A stretch of DNA of 64,000 nt from CAYPTB01 sp964413535. Its GTDB lineage: Bacteria; Planctomycetota; UBA1135; GCA-002686595. Under the pieces are notes generated by a model. The model made no database searches. It had not been told where the DNA came from and saw nothing but the letters and a program-made list of their open reading frames with translations. The first letter of the stretch is position 1, and the number at the start of each line of letters is the position of its first letter. Shown one piece after another: positions 43,206 through 51,081 of this stretch. The DNA lies in NCBI GenBank assembly GCA_964413535.1, contig CAYPTB010000066.1, forward strand, positions 1 to 64,000, read 5' to 3'. The position numbers and the translations under genes were made by a program.

Positions 43206-43961
43206 ATGAAGGACGACGATTTTCTGGAAGGTGAGGACGATCTGGCGTTCAATCCCTTCTTTGAGTGGATCGCCTTCTGGCGAACCATCAAGCATCGGAA
43301 TCGTTTTCACCTGCCTCCCCAGTCGGAAGCGATTGTCAAGAAGACGGTCAGCTTGGTGAGACAGTCTGGAACCAGTACGATTGCGAAAGGAGACACACTC
43401 TTCAGATGCCGTATTCATGAGCCTGTTGATGACAGAACACCTCCTTGGTCTGACGTTCGGGAAGTGCGCCCGTATGCCGGAGACCAAATAGGCGCTCCCC
43501 CTGCCCCAAAGTGTTCAGCCGGGCGATTGAATCCGCGAGGTATTCCCTATCTCTACCTTGCAGATTCACCAGAAACCGCACTTGCAGAGATGCGACCTTG
43601 GCCGGGAGCTCATCTGACTGTGGGGAGCTTTATCATCCAGAGATCCCTGACGGTGGCGGACTTCACGCCATTCGTTGCTAGCGATTCTGGTCGAGTAAAT
43701 GTTTGGCTTCGGTTTGTCGGGCGAGCAATCTCCATCCCCCAACATCCGGAGGATCCGCTCGGCTACCTACCGACACAGTACATTGCCGAGCTGTTCAAGG
43801 CAGAGGGCTTCGATGGCATCCGGTATCCGAGCGCCATGAAAGAGGGGGGGCTCAATACCGCTTTGTTCGATCCCGAAGTTGCCAAACATAGCACGTCGCA
43901 AGTTGTTCAAGTCACGTGGGCAAACTACGCGTTCGATAGCATTCAGAGCAGGCAAACCTAG
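43206..43961 (+). CDS. RES-domain protein (NAD+-degrading toxin type)
   Basis: The product is 251 aa. RES motifs are seen as FRCRI, then GRLNPRGIPYLYLADSPETA and LAEMRPWPGAHLTVG, then a C-terminal TQYIAELFKAEGFDGIRYP. RES toxins (MbcT type) break down NAD+ and usually pair with an Xre-type antitoxin encoded next to them. No intact antitoxin gene adjoins; only a broken higA piece lies downstream on the other strand. The N-terminal 60 residues (FNPFFEWIAFWRTIKHRNRF) resemble the extra domain of RES proteins with other roles, so a non-toxin role is possible. Confidence 0.75.
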   Translation: MKDDDFLEGEDDLAFNPFFEWIAFWRTIKHRNRFHLPPQSEAIVKKTVSLVRQSGTSTIAKGDTLFRCRIHEPVDDRTPPWSDVREVRPYAGDQIGAPPAPKCSAGRLNPRGIPYLYLADSPETALAEMRPWPGAHLTVGSFIIQRSLTVADFTPFVASDSGRVNVWLRFVGRAISIPQHPEDPLGYLPTQYIAELFKAEGFDGIRYPSAMKEGGLNTALFDPEVAKHSTSQVVQVTWANYAFDSIQSRQT

Positions 43962-44035
43962 CACCCTCGTAACTTGGTAGGCAGCCGAAGCCACCGCCGC
44001 TCAAAGAGCAATGAAGCAAATCGGCATGAGCCTAG

Positions 44036-44109
44036 CACTAGTAACTCCCAGCGGCTCCAGGAAGTCATCGCGAAGGATCTCGCCGGGATGCGTCGGGATG
44101 CGGTTTGGC
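44036..44109 (-). pseudogene. N-terminal fragment of a higA antitoxin gene
   Basis: The minus strand reads PNRIPTHPGEILRDDFLEPL then GVTS; compare KNRIPTHPGEVLRADFLEPL in the antitoxin at 24257. It breaks off inside the helix-turn-helix. Confidence 0.6.
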
Positions 44110-44137
44110 GGGGATCGTCGGCCGCGCCTCACCTGGG

Positions 44138-44212
44138 TCAGTACCGAAGGTAGAGAACGAGACCTGCGATGAGCACGGCGGCGACAACGAGCCAGAAGGT
44201 CATCCTGCGCAT
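44138..44212 (-). CDS. Possible 24-aa membrane peptide
   Basis: The frame from the ATG at 44212 encodes MRRMTFWLVVAAVLIAGLVL and four more residues. The basic start and one hydrophobic helix fit a small membrane peptide. There is no independent support. Confidence 0.3.
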   Translation of the reverse strand: MRRMTFWLVVAAVLIAGLVLYLRY

Positions 44213-44254
44213 GGTAGGGACGATCGAAGTCTAGAGGTTCGCACCATTCGTGCG

Positions 44255-44308
44255 GCTGGAGCCAGCCGAGTGGCGCGAGTGGGTGGGGCGGGAGATGCTG
44301 CGGCGCTG
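44255..44308 (+). pseudogene. Recurring gene tail (EWREW...EM.RR)
   Basis: The frame ends LEPAEWREWVGREMLRR. Nearly the same tail ends at 24642 (DPVEWREWARGEMVRR), and a weaker one at about 25351 (EPEWRSWARRQMVL). The source gene is not in the window. Confidence 0.35.
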
Positions 44309-44333
44309 ACGGGAACGGTACGCTGTCGGCGAC

Positions 44334-44888
44334 ATGAGCGCGGGGCAGGTCGAGGTCGAGTTCGTGATGGACGACGTGTACCATCGAGAACTCCACACCG
44401 AATGGACTGCCGCGGTGGGATCGGGATGGCGCATTGACCGCGTCATGATCTGCATCACGGCCGTGCTGGCACTTGCCCTGGGTGCCGGTGCATGGACCCT
44501 GGGCCGTCCGCCGCTGCTCGCCCTTGCGATCGCTCTCGGCTGCGTGGCGTTGTTCGAGGCTTGGAAGCGAAAGCGTCGGAGAAGGATCTGGTTGGACTTC
44601 TGTCGAACACTGCCTTGGTTCGGCAAGAAGATGCGCATCGTCCTTCGGGGCGACGAACTGGTACAGGACAACGACTATCCGGGGGATCCGCGTTTCGAAC
44701 GGACCGAGGCGATGCTTGCGACTCCCAACGGCTACCTCGTTCGATACCGCGCGGTTGCCGCCGTCGAGGTTCCCAATGCCGCCATCTCAGACGCAAGCGC
44801 GTCCGTGTACATTCCCCACCGCGCGATTCGCCCGCCGATGAGTCGAGAAGACTTCACGGGGAGGGTCGCTGCGCTTCGTCGCCTCTAA
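44334..44888 (+). CDS. YcxB-like membrane protein
   Basis: The product is 184 aa. Two adjacent membrane helices (VMICITAVLALALGAGAWTL, PLLALAIALGCVALFEAW) are followed by a soluble C-terminal domain with TEAMLATPNGYLVRYRAVAA and YIPHRAI. This is the layout of the YcxB-like family (PF14317), in which GYL.R...A..IP.RA is the typical ending. The function of the family is unknown. Confidence 0.65.
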   Translation: MSAGQVEVEFVMDDVYHRELHTEWTAAVGSGWRIDRVMICITAVLALALGAGAWTLGRPPLLALAIALGCVALFEAWKRKRRRRIWLDFCRTLPWFGKKMRIVLRGDELVQDNDYPGDPRFERTEAMLATPNGYLVRYRAVAAVEVPNAAISDASASVYIPHRAIRPPMSREDFTGRVAALRRL

Positions 44889-44961
44889 CGCGCGCGCTGC
44901 CTTGGTGCGGTCCGTCGCGTGATGGGCTGGGCGGGAGAGATGGCCCGGGGGTGGGGGTGTT

Positions 44962-45288
44962 CTAGTCGCTGTTCAACAACACCGTGGCAAACACCACCAC
45001 GCCGAACCCGAGTAGGAACAGGCCGAGAATGATCCCGGCGACGATGAAGGCGAATGGCAGAGCCCACTTTGGCTCGGAACGTGCCGCCTGGGAGGCGCCC
45101 TCACCCCACTTGCGTGTTGCGATGTACAGCGTGGCTGTAGCCAAGATGGCGATGCATGCCGCCGCCTGTGTGATATGGACGACGGCAAGGGAGAGGGATC
45201 CTAGGCTGCTCAGCATGGCTGCTGGGATGCAAAGCAACGCGTAAGCGACCTCGAGCAGGAGGAAACGTCGCAGGGAGCGGGCCTTCAT
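44962..45288 (-). CDS. Small membrane protein, three helices
   Basis: The product is 108 aa with three hydrophobic segments (LLLEVAYALLCIPAAMLSSL, VVHITQAAACIAILATATLY, FAFIVAGIILGLFLLGFGVV). No charged motif hints at transport or catalysis. It is followed upstream, on the same strand, by the DUF1330 gene 31 bp away, so co-transcription is likely. Confidence 0.6.
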   Translation of the reverse strand: MKARSLRRFLLLEVAYALLCIPAAMLSSLGSLSLAVVHITQAAACIAILATATLYIATRKWGEGASQAARSEPKWALPFAFIVAGIILGLFLLGFGVVVFATVLLNSD

Positions 45289-45318
45289 GGAAGGGGCCGG
45301 GAGGGCGACACGCGGCGG

Positions 45319-45642
45319 TCAACCCGAGATGCGCTCGTATTCGGCGATTCGGGTGATGGCCTTCACCGCCGGCTCGAAGTGCTGCTTGCGGATGGCGAGG
45401 TACTTGGGGTCGCGGAAGAAGCTGCGCATCGCGTCGGCGCTCGGGAAGGCAATCACGAACACGCGGTTGATCGGCTCAGCGCTCTCACTTCGCAGCACCT
45501 CGTTGACGCGGAAGTCGTAGCGGAAGCGACCGCCGCAAGCCTCCAACAGAGGAATCATGCCCGCGCGATAGCGCTGGTAGCCGGCTTCATCCGTCACGTG
45601 GAGGCCGACGAGGGTCTCGTGGGTGGTCTGCTTGGGGCTCAT
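45319..45642 (-). CDS. DUF1330 protein
   Basis: The product is 107 aa of the dimeric alpha/beta-barrel type: GLHVTDEAGYQRYRAGMIPL, then VNEVLRSESAEPINRVFVIA and FPSADAMRSFFRDPKYLAIR. This order (Y..Y......P......GGR, then V..F.....F..DP.Y) is the DUF1330 signature. Some members belong to heme-binding or monooxygenase-like folds; no function can be assigned. Confidence 0.8.
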   Translation of the reverse strand: MSPKQTTHETLVGLHVTDEAGYQRYRAGMIPLLEACGGRFRYDFRVNEVLRSESAEPINRVFVIAFPSADAMRSFFRDPKYLAIRKQHFEPAVKAITRIAEYERISG

Positions 45643-45805
45643 TGCGCTGGAACCTTCACGCGAGCTTGGTTGGGAGCGGGCGAAGGGGATCCACCGCGAA
45701 CTGCCGGTTCAGCGTGTTCGGAGCCACGGGAAGGTCGTGGTTCGAGTCGGTCGTCCGCCGGAAGCCGCGTCGGATCCGTCCCCGCAGACCGTTACCCTAC
45801 GCGGA

Positions 45806-47542
45806 TCAGGAAACGCTGCCGACGAGCTCGACGTCCAACCGCTCGATGCCGAGGCAGCGCAGGTAGACTACCTTGCCCGCGGCGAAGGGCGTCTCGAGCG
45901 TGCGGGCGAAGCCCCACGAGCCGTCGGCCTCGCGGCGCGCCTCGAGCGTGACGCGCACCTCGCCCTCCTCGGCGATCTCCAGCCGCGCGCCCTCGACGGC
46001 CGGGCCCGAGCGAACCTCGCTCAAGACCAGGCGCTTCTTCTCGGGAACCTGTCCGGCGGCCACGGGCACTCCGCTCGTCAGCACTACGCGCATCCGGTAC
46101 CAGGTGTCCTCGCTGCCCCAGCGCGCCTCGTTGGCGCTCTCGACCACGTAGCAGTAGCGGCAGAACTTGAAGGAGCGGCCCGATGAGAGGCTCCTGCGCA
46201 GCTCCTGGTAGGTCCGGTTGTTCCAGACCTCGCGGAAGGAGTCGCCGCTCTCGTAGTGCCCCATGACGCGTCCGGCGCTCATCGACGGGTTGCAGCAGGG
46301 CGCGACGACGCCGTTGAAGTCGACGTAGGATTCGCGCCAGGGGTAGAGGCACGGCGAGACCTTCTCGCGCCCGGGCGGCATGAGCGACGGGCCGAGCTGC
46401 GGCACTCCCCAGCGCAAGGCGTCCTTGACGCCGCGCTCGAGCAGACGCTCGACCCAGACGGCGTTGTCGCCGCCCTCGGCCTGGACGCGAAGCATCTCGG
46501 CCGAGGCCGGATCCTGGTCGAGGCGCTCGTGGAGGAGGGGGTCGAAGGGCAGCGTCTCCAGGCGCTCGCGGCCCTGCTCCAGCAGGGTCTCGGCGTCCAG
46601 CGGCTCGTAGGGAGCCTCGACGTGACCCGCGGGGATCGCCAGGCGCTCCGGCAGGAGCACGCGGACACCGAGGCGCTGCGCCGTCGCCTGCGCCTCGTCG
46701 AGGCTGCGATTGGCGAGCTCGCGGTGGCGGTCGAGGGAGTCGGCATCGTTGAGTCCGGCGTGGATGTAGGCGTAGTCCACCGCGACCTGGTCGACCGCGA
46801 AGGCGTGCGCCAGCTCGATCAGGCGCGGGAGCTCGGCCACGTTGCGCCACTGGAGGATGTGGCTGAACTCGAGGCGCGGGCGCGGAACGTGGCGCGGGAG
46901 CGCCTCGCGGGCTTCGTTGAAGCGCCGCAGGTTCTCGAGCACGCGCGGGAACAGGGCCCCGCGGCGGATGGCGTTGAATACCGGCTCGCTGGCGCCGTCC
47001 ATCGAGACCACCAGCGTTCCCAGCGCGGGCAAGAGGTGCTCCATCAGCCCCTTGCGCGCCAGCGGCATGCCGTTGGTCGTGAGCGAGGCGCGCACGCCGT
47101 AGGTCGCCAGCAAATCCAGCTCGTCGAAGATCGTGCGCGAGATCAGGGGTTCGCCGGAGACCGTCAAGGCGACCGTGTGCAGGTGTGGGAAGAGCTCGTG
47201 TCCGAGGCTGGCGAAGCGCTCCCAACCCATGTCGGGCAGCGACATGTTGTCGACCTGGTCGAGCTGCTTGAAGCACATGTTGCAGGTCAGGTTGCACTTG
47301 TGCGTGTTGCCGATCGTCATCAGCGTCGGGTACGCCGCGCAGACGTCGGGTCGCTCGCGCCGCTCGCGCTCCGCCAGGCGCTCGTTCTCGGCCTTCAGCG
47401 CCGCAAGCGCCGCCAGGTCGAGGTACGCGTGGGGCGAGCCGGGATGCCGTCGGCGCCAGGCGGCCAGCCGCTCCTGGTGCACGTCCTCCCTACTCGTGTC
47501 GAGCTCCAGCGGCGGCAGCGGCTTGCGGGCGTCCAGATCCAT
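45806..47542 (-). CDS. Radical SAM/SPASM protein
   Basis: The product is 578 aa. The radical SAM cluster motif is CNLTCNMC (Cys83, Cys87, Cys90), preceded by LMTIGNTHK; ALTVSGEPLIS is the glycine-rich SAM-binding strand. After residue 380 a SPASM-type part follows: SPCLYPWRESYVDFNGVVAP, then CCNPSMSAG and KFCRYCYV, offering ligands for further clusters. SPASM enzymes modify peptides or proteins, or mature cofactors. The protein is longer than a minimal SPASM enzyme and ends in an extra beta domain. No clear substrate gene is adjacent; a Cys-rich secreted peptide lies 2.8 kb away. Confidence 0.88.
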   Translation of the reverse strand: MDLDARKPLPPLELDTSREDVHQERLAAWRRRHPGSPHAYLDLAALAALKAENERLAERERRERPDVCAAYPTLMTIGNTHKCNLTCNMCFKQLDQVDNMSLPDMGWERFASLGHELFPHLHTVALTVSGEPLISRTIFDELDLLATYGVRASLTTNGMPLARKGLMEHLLPALGTLVVSMDGASEPVFNAIRRGALFPRVLENLRRFNEAREALPRHVPRPRLEFSHILQWRNVAELPRLIELAHAFAVDQVAVDYAYIHAGLNDADSLDRHRELANRSLDEAQATAQRLGVRVLLPERLAIPAGHVEAPYEPLDAETLLEQGRERLETLPFDPLLHERLDQDPASAEMLRVQAEGGDNAVWVERLLERGVKDALRWGVPQLGPSLMPPGREKVSPCLYPWRESYVDFNGVVAPCCNPSMSAGRVMGHYESGDSFREVWNNRTYQELRRSLSSGRSFKFCRYCYVVESANEARWGSEDTWYRMRVVLTSGVPVAAGQVPEKKRLVLSEVRSGPAVEGARLEIAEEGEVRVTLEARREADGSWGFARTLETPFAAGKVVYLRCLGIERLDVELVGSVS

Positions 47543-47963
47543 GCGAGGACCGCGATTCTAAGGGATGCCGGCTGCCGAGCGAGCAGTATCCACCCGTTCG
47601 TCGCGTTCGACCCTCGCCGAAACCTCGAAACCAACGGTGACTCTATCACACTTGTGAAGAAAGCAATGAGTAACGGATGATGAGTTGCGATGCATCATCT
47701 TGTCGATTCCAGCGGAAAACGATGATGGCGACTCGGACCCGGCAATGGAAAAGATCGGTTGCGCGCTCAACGTTCCGTCCGTGGAATCGAAGGAGAATGC
47801 GCCGACTCCGGTGGGTGATGCGGCACGGTGTCCCTCCAAGTCCACTGTTGTCCATCTAGTTAGCGTGCCGGTGGACCCACTCGGCGTGATACTTGGCTCA
47901 ATCCGTGCCGGCCATGTAATCCGCCGCGAACCTCATTCGACTCCCACTCCAGCCGGCCGCTCG
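47543..47963. other. Intergenic stretch of 420 bp with an element-boundary motif
   Basis: Plus-strand frames run through it but resemble no known protein. At 47828-47871 it has the motif GTGTCCCTCCAAGTCCAC, then TTGTCCATC and GTTAGCGTG, also found next to the tRNA-Gly copy at 25913-25959. Confidence 0.4.
47828..47871 (+). repeat. Copy of the 25.9-kb boundary motif
   Basis: It shares GGTGTCCC, AAGTCCA, TGTTGTCCATC and GTTAGCGTG with 25912-25959 in the same order; the spacing between the last two is 6 bases shorter. No tRNA sequence follows here. Confidence 0.5.
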
Positions 47964-49166
47964 TTAGTTGGCCTCGAAGACATAAGCTGCACCGTCCGGA
48001 TTGGCTCCGATAGCCCCAACGAGGAGCGTTCCATCCCTATGCACCATTGACCACCCAAACCCGTCGCCTTTTTCTGTGTCAGTAGCCGCAAACTTATTGA
48101 CTAAGTGCCAGGCAGGCATGTTGTGACCATTGCGACGCAGTTTGAATTGATAAGCGGTACCCGTCTGGTCCCCTGCGGTTTCAGCTAAATAGGCACCAAC
48201 AAAGACCGTTTTCTCACCTATAGCCACGGAGAATCCAAACAAATCGTCTTCATGACCCTTGGCAGCCAATCGCCCTACGTTCGTCCACGATCCGCTCAGG
48301 GCGTTCTTCGCGTAGGCATAGGCGGCACCTCTGCCAGTACCCCCGCCGCTTGGATGGTTACGCGGCGCTCCAACCACAACCATATCGGCCCTTGTTGCCA
48401 CGCAATGCCCAAATTCGGCGCCGCTAGTCGCGCCCGTCGGCTCGAGCCTAGCTGTTTGCACCCAACCATCAGCCACCGAATCATGTTCGAAGACATACGC
48501 AACGCCTGTCCTCGTGCCATTGACCTTACCCCTGGGAGCGCCTACCACCAGCCGATTGTCGTCGAGTACGACACTGAATCCAAACGACTCGTCGGCAGAA
48601 CTCCCCGTGAGCCAAGAATTTTCAACCCAGGTGTCGTCGGCGGTGTCAGTGGCGTCGAGACCCGGATCAAGGCGGTAGGTGACGACCGAGCCTCCAAGCA
48701 GGGAGCCACCGATTGCCACTTCGTGGGCCCCGATCGACACGGAGAATGATTGATTGGGCACAGAAATCTCGTGAATCCACTGACCGTTCCGAATCCGAAA
48801 GATGTACGTCCGAAGGTCGCTAGTGACCGCAATGCGATCAGCGGATGCGGAAAGCCCCCTTCCAAATCCAAGAAAGGGAGTGGCGTCGTGCGGCGCAATC
48901 TTGGCAAACAGAGGCGCAGACTGGGCGGTTGTGGTTGTCTGAAAAACGAAAACCGCGCCCGATTCGTCCTCGAACTCGGAATCGCCAGGATCTCCAATAA
49001 CCCATGTACCGTCGCCGATCGCTGTAGCGGAACCGAAGGAAACAAAGCCGCTAAGTGGGGTAGGAGACGTCAGTTTTGTGACCTCTGTGGGCGCTTGATG
49101 CTCGGCAATCCGTCCAGAACTGGCGAAAGCGAGATACGAGCAGCAGATGATATTGCCAATGTACAT
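47964..49166 (-). CDS. Secreted FG-GAP repeat protein, paralog of the one at 20779
   Basis: The product is 400 aa from MYIGNIICCSYLAFASS; a longer frame upstream runs into IS remnant sequence, and GGGG precedes this ATG. The signal peptide is short. FG-GAP repeats: FGSATAIGDGTWVIGDPG, FGFSVVLDDNRLVVGAP, FGHCVATRADMVVVGAP, FGFSVAIGEKTVFVGA, FGWSMVHRDGTLLVGAIG. The order of all blades matches the protein at 20779 (for example TWVE(D/N)SWL), so the two are duplicates. Both lie behind IS1-like sequence on the minus strand. Confidence 0.8.
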   Translation of the reverse strand: MYIGNIICCSYLAFASSGRIAEHQAPTEVTKLTSPTPLSGFVSFGSATAIGDGTWVIGDPGDSEFEDESGAVFVFQTTTTAQSAPLFAKIAPHDATPFLGFGRGLSASADRIAVTSDLRTYIFRIRNGQWIHEISVPNQSFSVSIGAHEVAIGGSLLGGSVVTYRLDPGLDATDTADDTWVENSWLTGSSADESFGFSVVLDDNRLVVGAPRGKVNGTRTGVAYVFEHDSVADGWVQTARLEPTGATSGAEFGHCVATRADMVVVGAPRNHPSGGGTGRGAAYAYAKNALSGSWTNVGRLAAKGHEDDLFGFSVAIGEKTVFVGAYLAETAGDQTGTAYQFKLRRNGHNMPAWHLVNKFAATDTEKGDGFGWSMVHRDGTLLVGAIGANPDGAAYVFEAN

Positions 49167-49215
49167 GAGCGCTACCCCTTCTTGTAGGTTACGGAAGTGA
49201 TAGAGGGTCCGCTCT

Positions 49216-49575
49216 GGTGTTGCACTAACTGTTGCTGGACGATCTTCACGGCTGAAGGGCCAATCGCGCGCGGCTGGCGCGGCCCGCCCGCATCCTACCG
49301 CGGAATCCAACTCCTGCATGCCGGAGGAGCCGAGCTGTGAAGACCGTCCGCCACGTCAGGGTGCGGGAGACGAGTCCAGCTTGCCGGGCGGGCGTGCGAA
49401 TCTCGCGACCGAACTCGAAGGACTTGTGCGGCCGGATGAAGTTGAAGTAGCGGAGCAGCTCGAGCTGCCCGAAGAGGCTCTCTTCGGAGCGGCACAGCGC
49501 GGTGGTCTTGCGCTGGAGGCAGGCGAGCGGACGTCGGGTGATGAGGTTGAGGCGCTCGACGAAGGACGTGTGGAC
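49216..49575 (-). mobile_element. 3' third of an IS1-like element with transposase pseudogene
   Basis: The minus strand from 49575 to the stop at 49246 encodes VHTSFVERLNLITRRPLACL, QRKTTALCRSEESLFGQLEL, FNFIRPHKSFEFGREIRTPA and on to LALQP. It aligns with the C-terminal 110 residues of the transposase at 22590. The tip GGTGTTGCACTAACTGTTGC closes the element at 49216. The first two thirds are missing and the TlpA-like gene follows 30 bp away. Confidence 0.75.
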
Positions 49576-49605
49576 CGAGTACCAACGCGACCGGCCTCGT
49601 CCCGT

Positions 49606-50193
49606 CTACTCGAGCTGCAGAAGGGAGCGCAGCTCGGAACGGGCTCCTTCGTCCAGAAGGCCGTAGCGGACCCATGTCACGAGGCCGCCGGCGTCGACGA
49701 CCAGCGTGAGCGGGACTCTCGTCATCTTGGCCAGGGGGACCTGCAGGGAGTCGACCAGCTCGTAGCGGTGGAAGGCCAGGTCATTCCAGGCCGGGATGCC
49801 TTCTTCTAGCGCGCCGAGACCGTCGAGTTGGATGCCGACCACGGACACGGGCGGAGCCAGTTGCGCCGACAGCTCGTTCCACACCGGGAGCATCGTCGGG
49901 CAGATCGAACAGCCCCGGGAGTAGACGAACAAAAGCAGGCTCTCGAATTCGCCGTCGAATCCGACGCGGTGGGCCGCCCCTCCCTCGCCGACGAGGTCGA
50001 ACGGCTCCATGAACTCGCCGGGCTCGAAACGGGCGGGCGGGGACGGGGCGGGAAGGCCCTCGGACGCCTCGACCTCCTCGGTGCGGGCGGCCTTCAGCGC
50101 GCGGTTCTCGCGGGCGAGGAGGACGACCTGGACCGCCAACACGATGCTTACGAGAGACAGTACGAGAGGGAAGCCAGGCTTGGGTCTTCGCAT
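49606..50193 (-). CDS. Thioredoxin-fold, TlpA-like protein
   Basis: The product is 195 aa. One N-terminal membrane segment (LVLSLVSIVLAVQVVLLA) anchors a thioredoxin-fold domain outside the cytoplasm. The active site is CSIC (Cys95, Cys98) in FVYSRGCSICPTMLPVW, and the cis-Pro loop is RVPLTLVVDAGG. Such proteins reduce or shuffle disulfides in the cell envelope. It is divergent from the small Cys-rich secreted protein at 50343, a plausible substrate. Confidence 0.8.
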   Translation of the reverse strand: MRRPKPGFPLVLSLVSIVLAVQVVLLARENRALKAARTEEVEASEGLPAPSPPARFEPGEFMEPFDLVGEGGAAHRVGFDGEFESLLLFVYSRGCSICPTMLPVWNELSAQLAPPVSVVGIQLDGLGALEEGIPAWNDLAFHRYELVDSLQVPLAKMTRVPLTLVVDAGGLVTWVRYGLLDEGARSELRSLLQLE

Positions 50194-50342
50194 GGATACC
50201 CGATGAGGATCATCCCCGAATCGATCCGAGCGGCCGAAGGAGTGTTGACGGCTCCCGGGGTCGCGGCGACCATGGCCGAGCCGACGGCTTGCTCGACCGC
50301 TGGTGTCCCGCGCCGTCGATCTGATTCTACAGGAGGTAACGG

Positions 50343-50555
50343 ATGAAGAAGATCGTCACGACGGCTCTGTTCGGCGCGATCGCGTTCGGTTTCTTCGCGA
50401 TCGCGACGCCCGAGCCCGCCTTCGCCGGCAAGGGCAAGCCCAAGCCCCCGCCGCCTCCGGCCTGCGGCTGCGCGGAGGTGATCGTCATCGGCGACATCGT
50501 CTGCGTGCTCGAGGACTGCGGGTTCGACTGCGTCTACGTCTGCACGGGCCTGTAA
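50343..50555 (+). CDS. Small Cys-rich secreted peptide (70 aa)
   Basis: A strong ribosome-binding site (AGGAGG, 6 bases before the ATG) is one of the best in the window. The protein has a signal peptide (IVTTALFGAIAFGFFAIATP, cleavage probably after AFA), a KGKPKPPPPP linker, and a compact end with six cysteines (ACGCAEV, DIVCVLEDCGFDCVYVC). A strong hairpin follows the stop. It looks like a highly expressed secreted disulfide-bonded peptide, or a modified-peptide precursor. No known family. Confidence 0.7.
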   Translation: MKKIVTTALFGAIAFGFFAIATPEPAFAGKGKPKPPPPPACGCAEVIVIGDIVCVLEDCGFDCVYVCTGL

Positions 50556-50567
50556 GGCCTCAAACAC

Positions 50568-50607
50568 GCGAGGCTGTCCCGCCGAGACAGCGCCGGGGCA
50601 GCCTCGC
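50568..50607 (+). terminator. Terminator-like hairpin behind the Cys-rich peptide gene
   Basis: Stem GCGAGGCTGTCCC / GGGGCAGCCTCGC (13 bp, one G-U pair) with a 14-base loop, 12 bases after the stop codon. Only a weak pyrimidine tract (TCACTCTCT) follows. Confidence 0.6.
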
Positions 50608-50639
50608 TCACTCTCTGACGCGACGCAGCGGCGAGCTGT

Positions 50640-50885
50640 GAGTCGTCCGAGCCGCCGCCGACCGCGGAGTTCCGGTCCTGAGGGTGAGCACGTTCCCCAG
50701 CCGTCGTCGGCGTACTGGACTTCGTCGATGACCGAGCCCGAGCCGGGAGTCGCGTTGTCGTACTGGGTGACGAGCTCGGTCTGGCCACGGCCGGTGTAGT
50801 CATCGAGGTGCGCCGCACGGCCCCGTCGAAGCCGGAGATGACGGTCGTGATCCGCCGGTGCGTCTTGCGGCCGCCGGTGTCGAGC
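50640..50885 (-). pseudogene. Frameshifted scrap of an RHS/YD-repeat gene
   Basis: Minus-strand pieces in successive frames read LDTGGRKTHRRITTVISGFD, then DYTGRGQTELVTQYDNATPG, DEVQYADDGWG and QDRNSAVGGG. These are typical RHS repeat units (YD..GRG...T.YDN, WGN....QD..SAVG). At least two frameshifts are present. The piece at 20647 may come from the same gene type. Confidence 0.5.
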
Positions 50886-50967
50886 CTCGGTCGCTCACTC
50901 AGTCGAAAATGGGACTTTTTCTCTGCGTCCTTCAGAGTGTACGACCGTTGCGCGCTGTTGAACTGTC

Positions 50968-51032
50968 ATTGAAGGCTCACCACGAAGCGGTCCTCGTAGG
51001 GTCCAGCGAGGTTGATGACGACGGGACTCCCT
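50968..51032 (-). pseudogene. Tail of a second copy of the lipoprotein gene at 25348
   Basis: The minus strand reads SPVVINLAGPYEDRFVVSLQ and a stop, nearly identical at DNA level to the last 20 codons of the gene at 25348-25809. Confidence 0.6.
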
Positions 51033-51081
51033 TGACCGGGACATCCGCGCGACTCTCGCGCACCAAGAGAAGGCTAGTGAC

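Noticed and set aside
46256..47680. 474-codon plus-strand frame opposite the radical SAM gene
   Set aside because: The minus strand has the CxxxCxxC and SPASM motifs; the plus frame is a GC-skew shadow.
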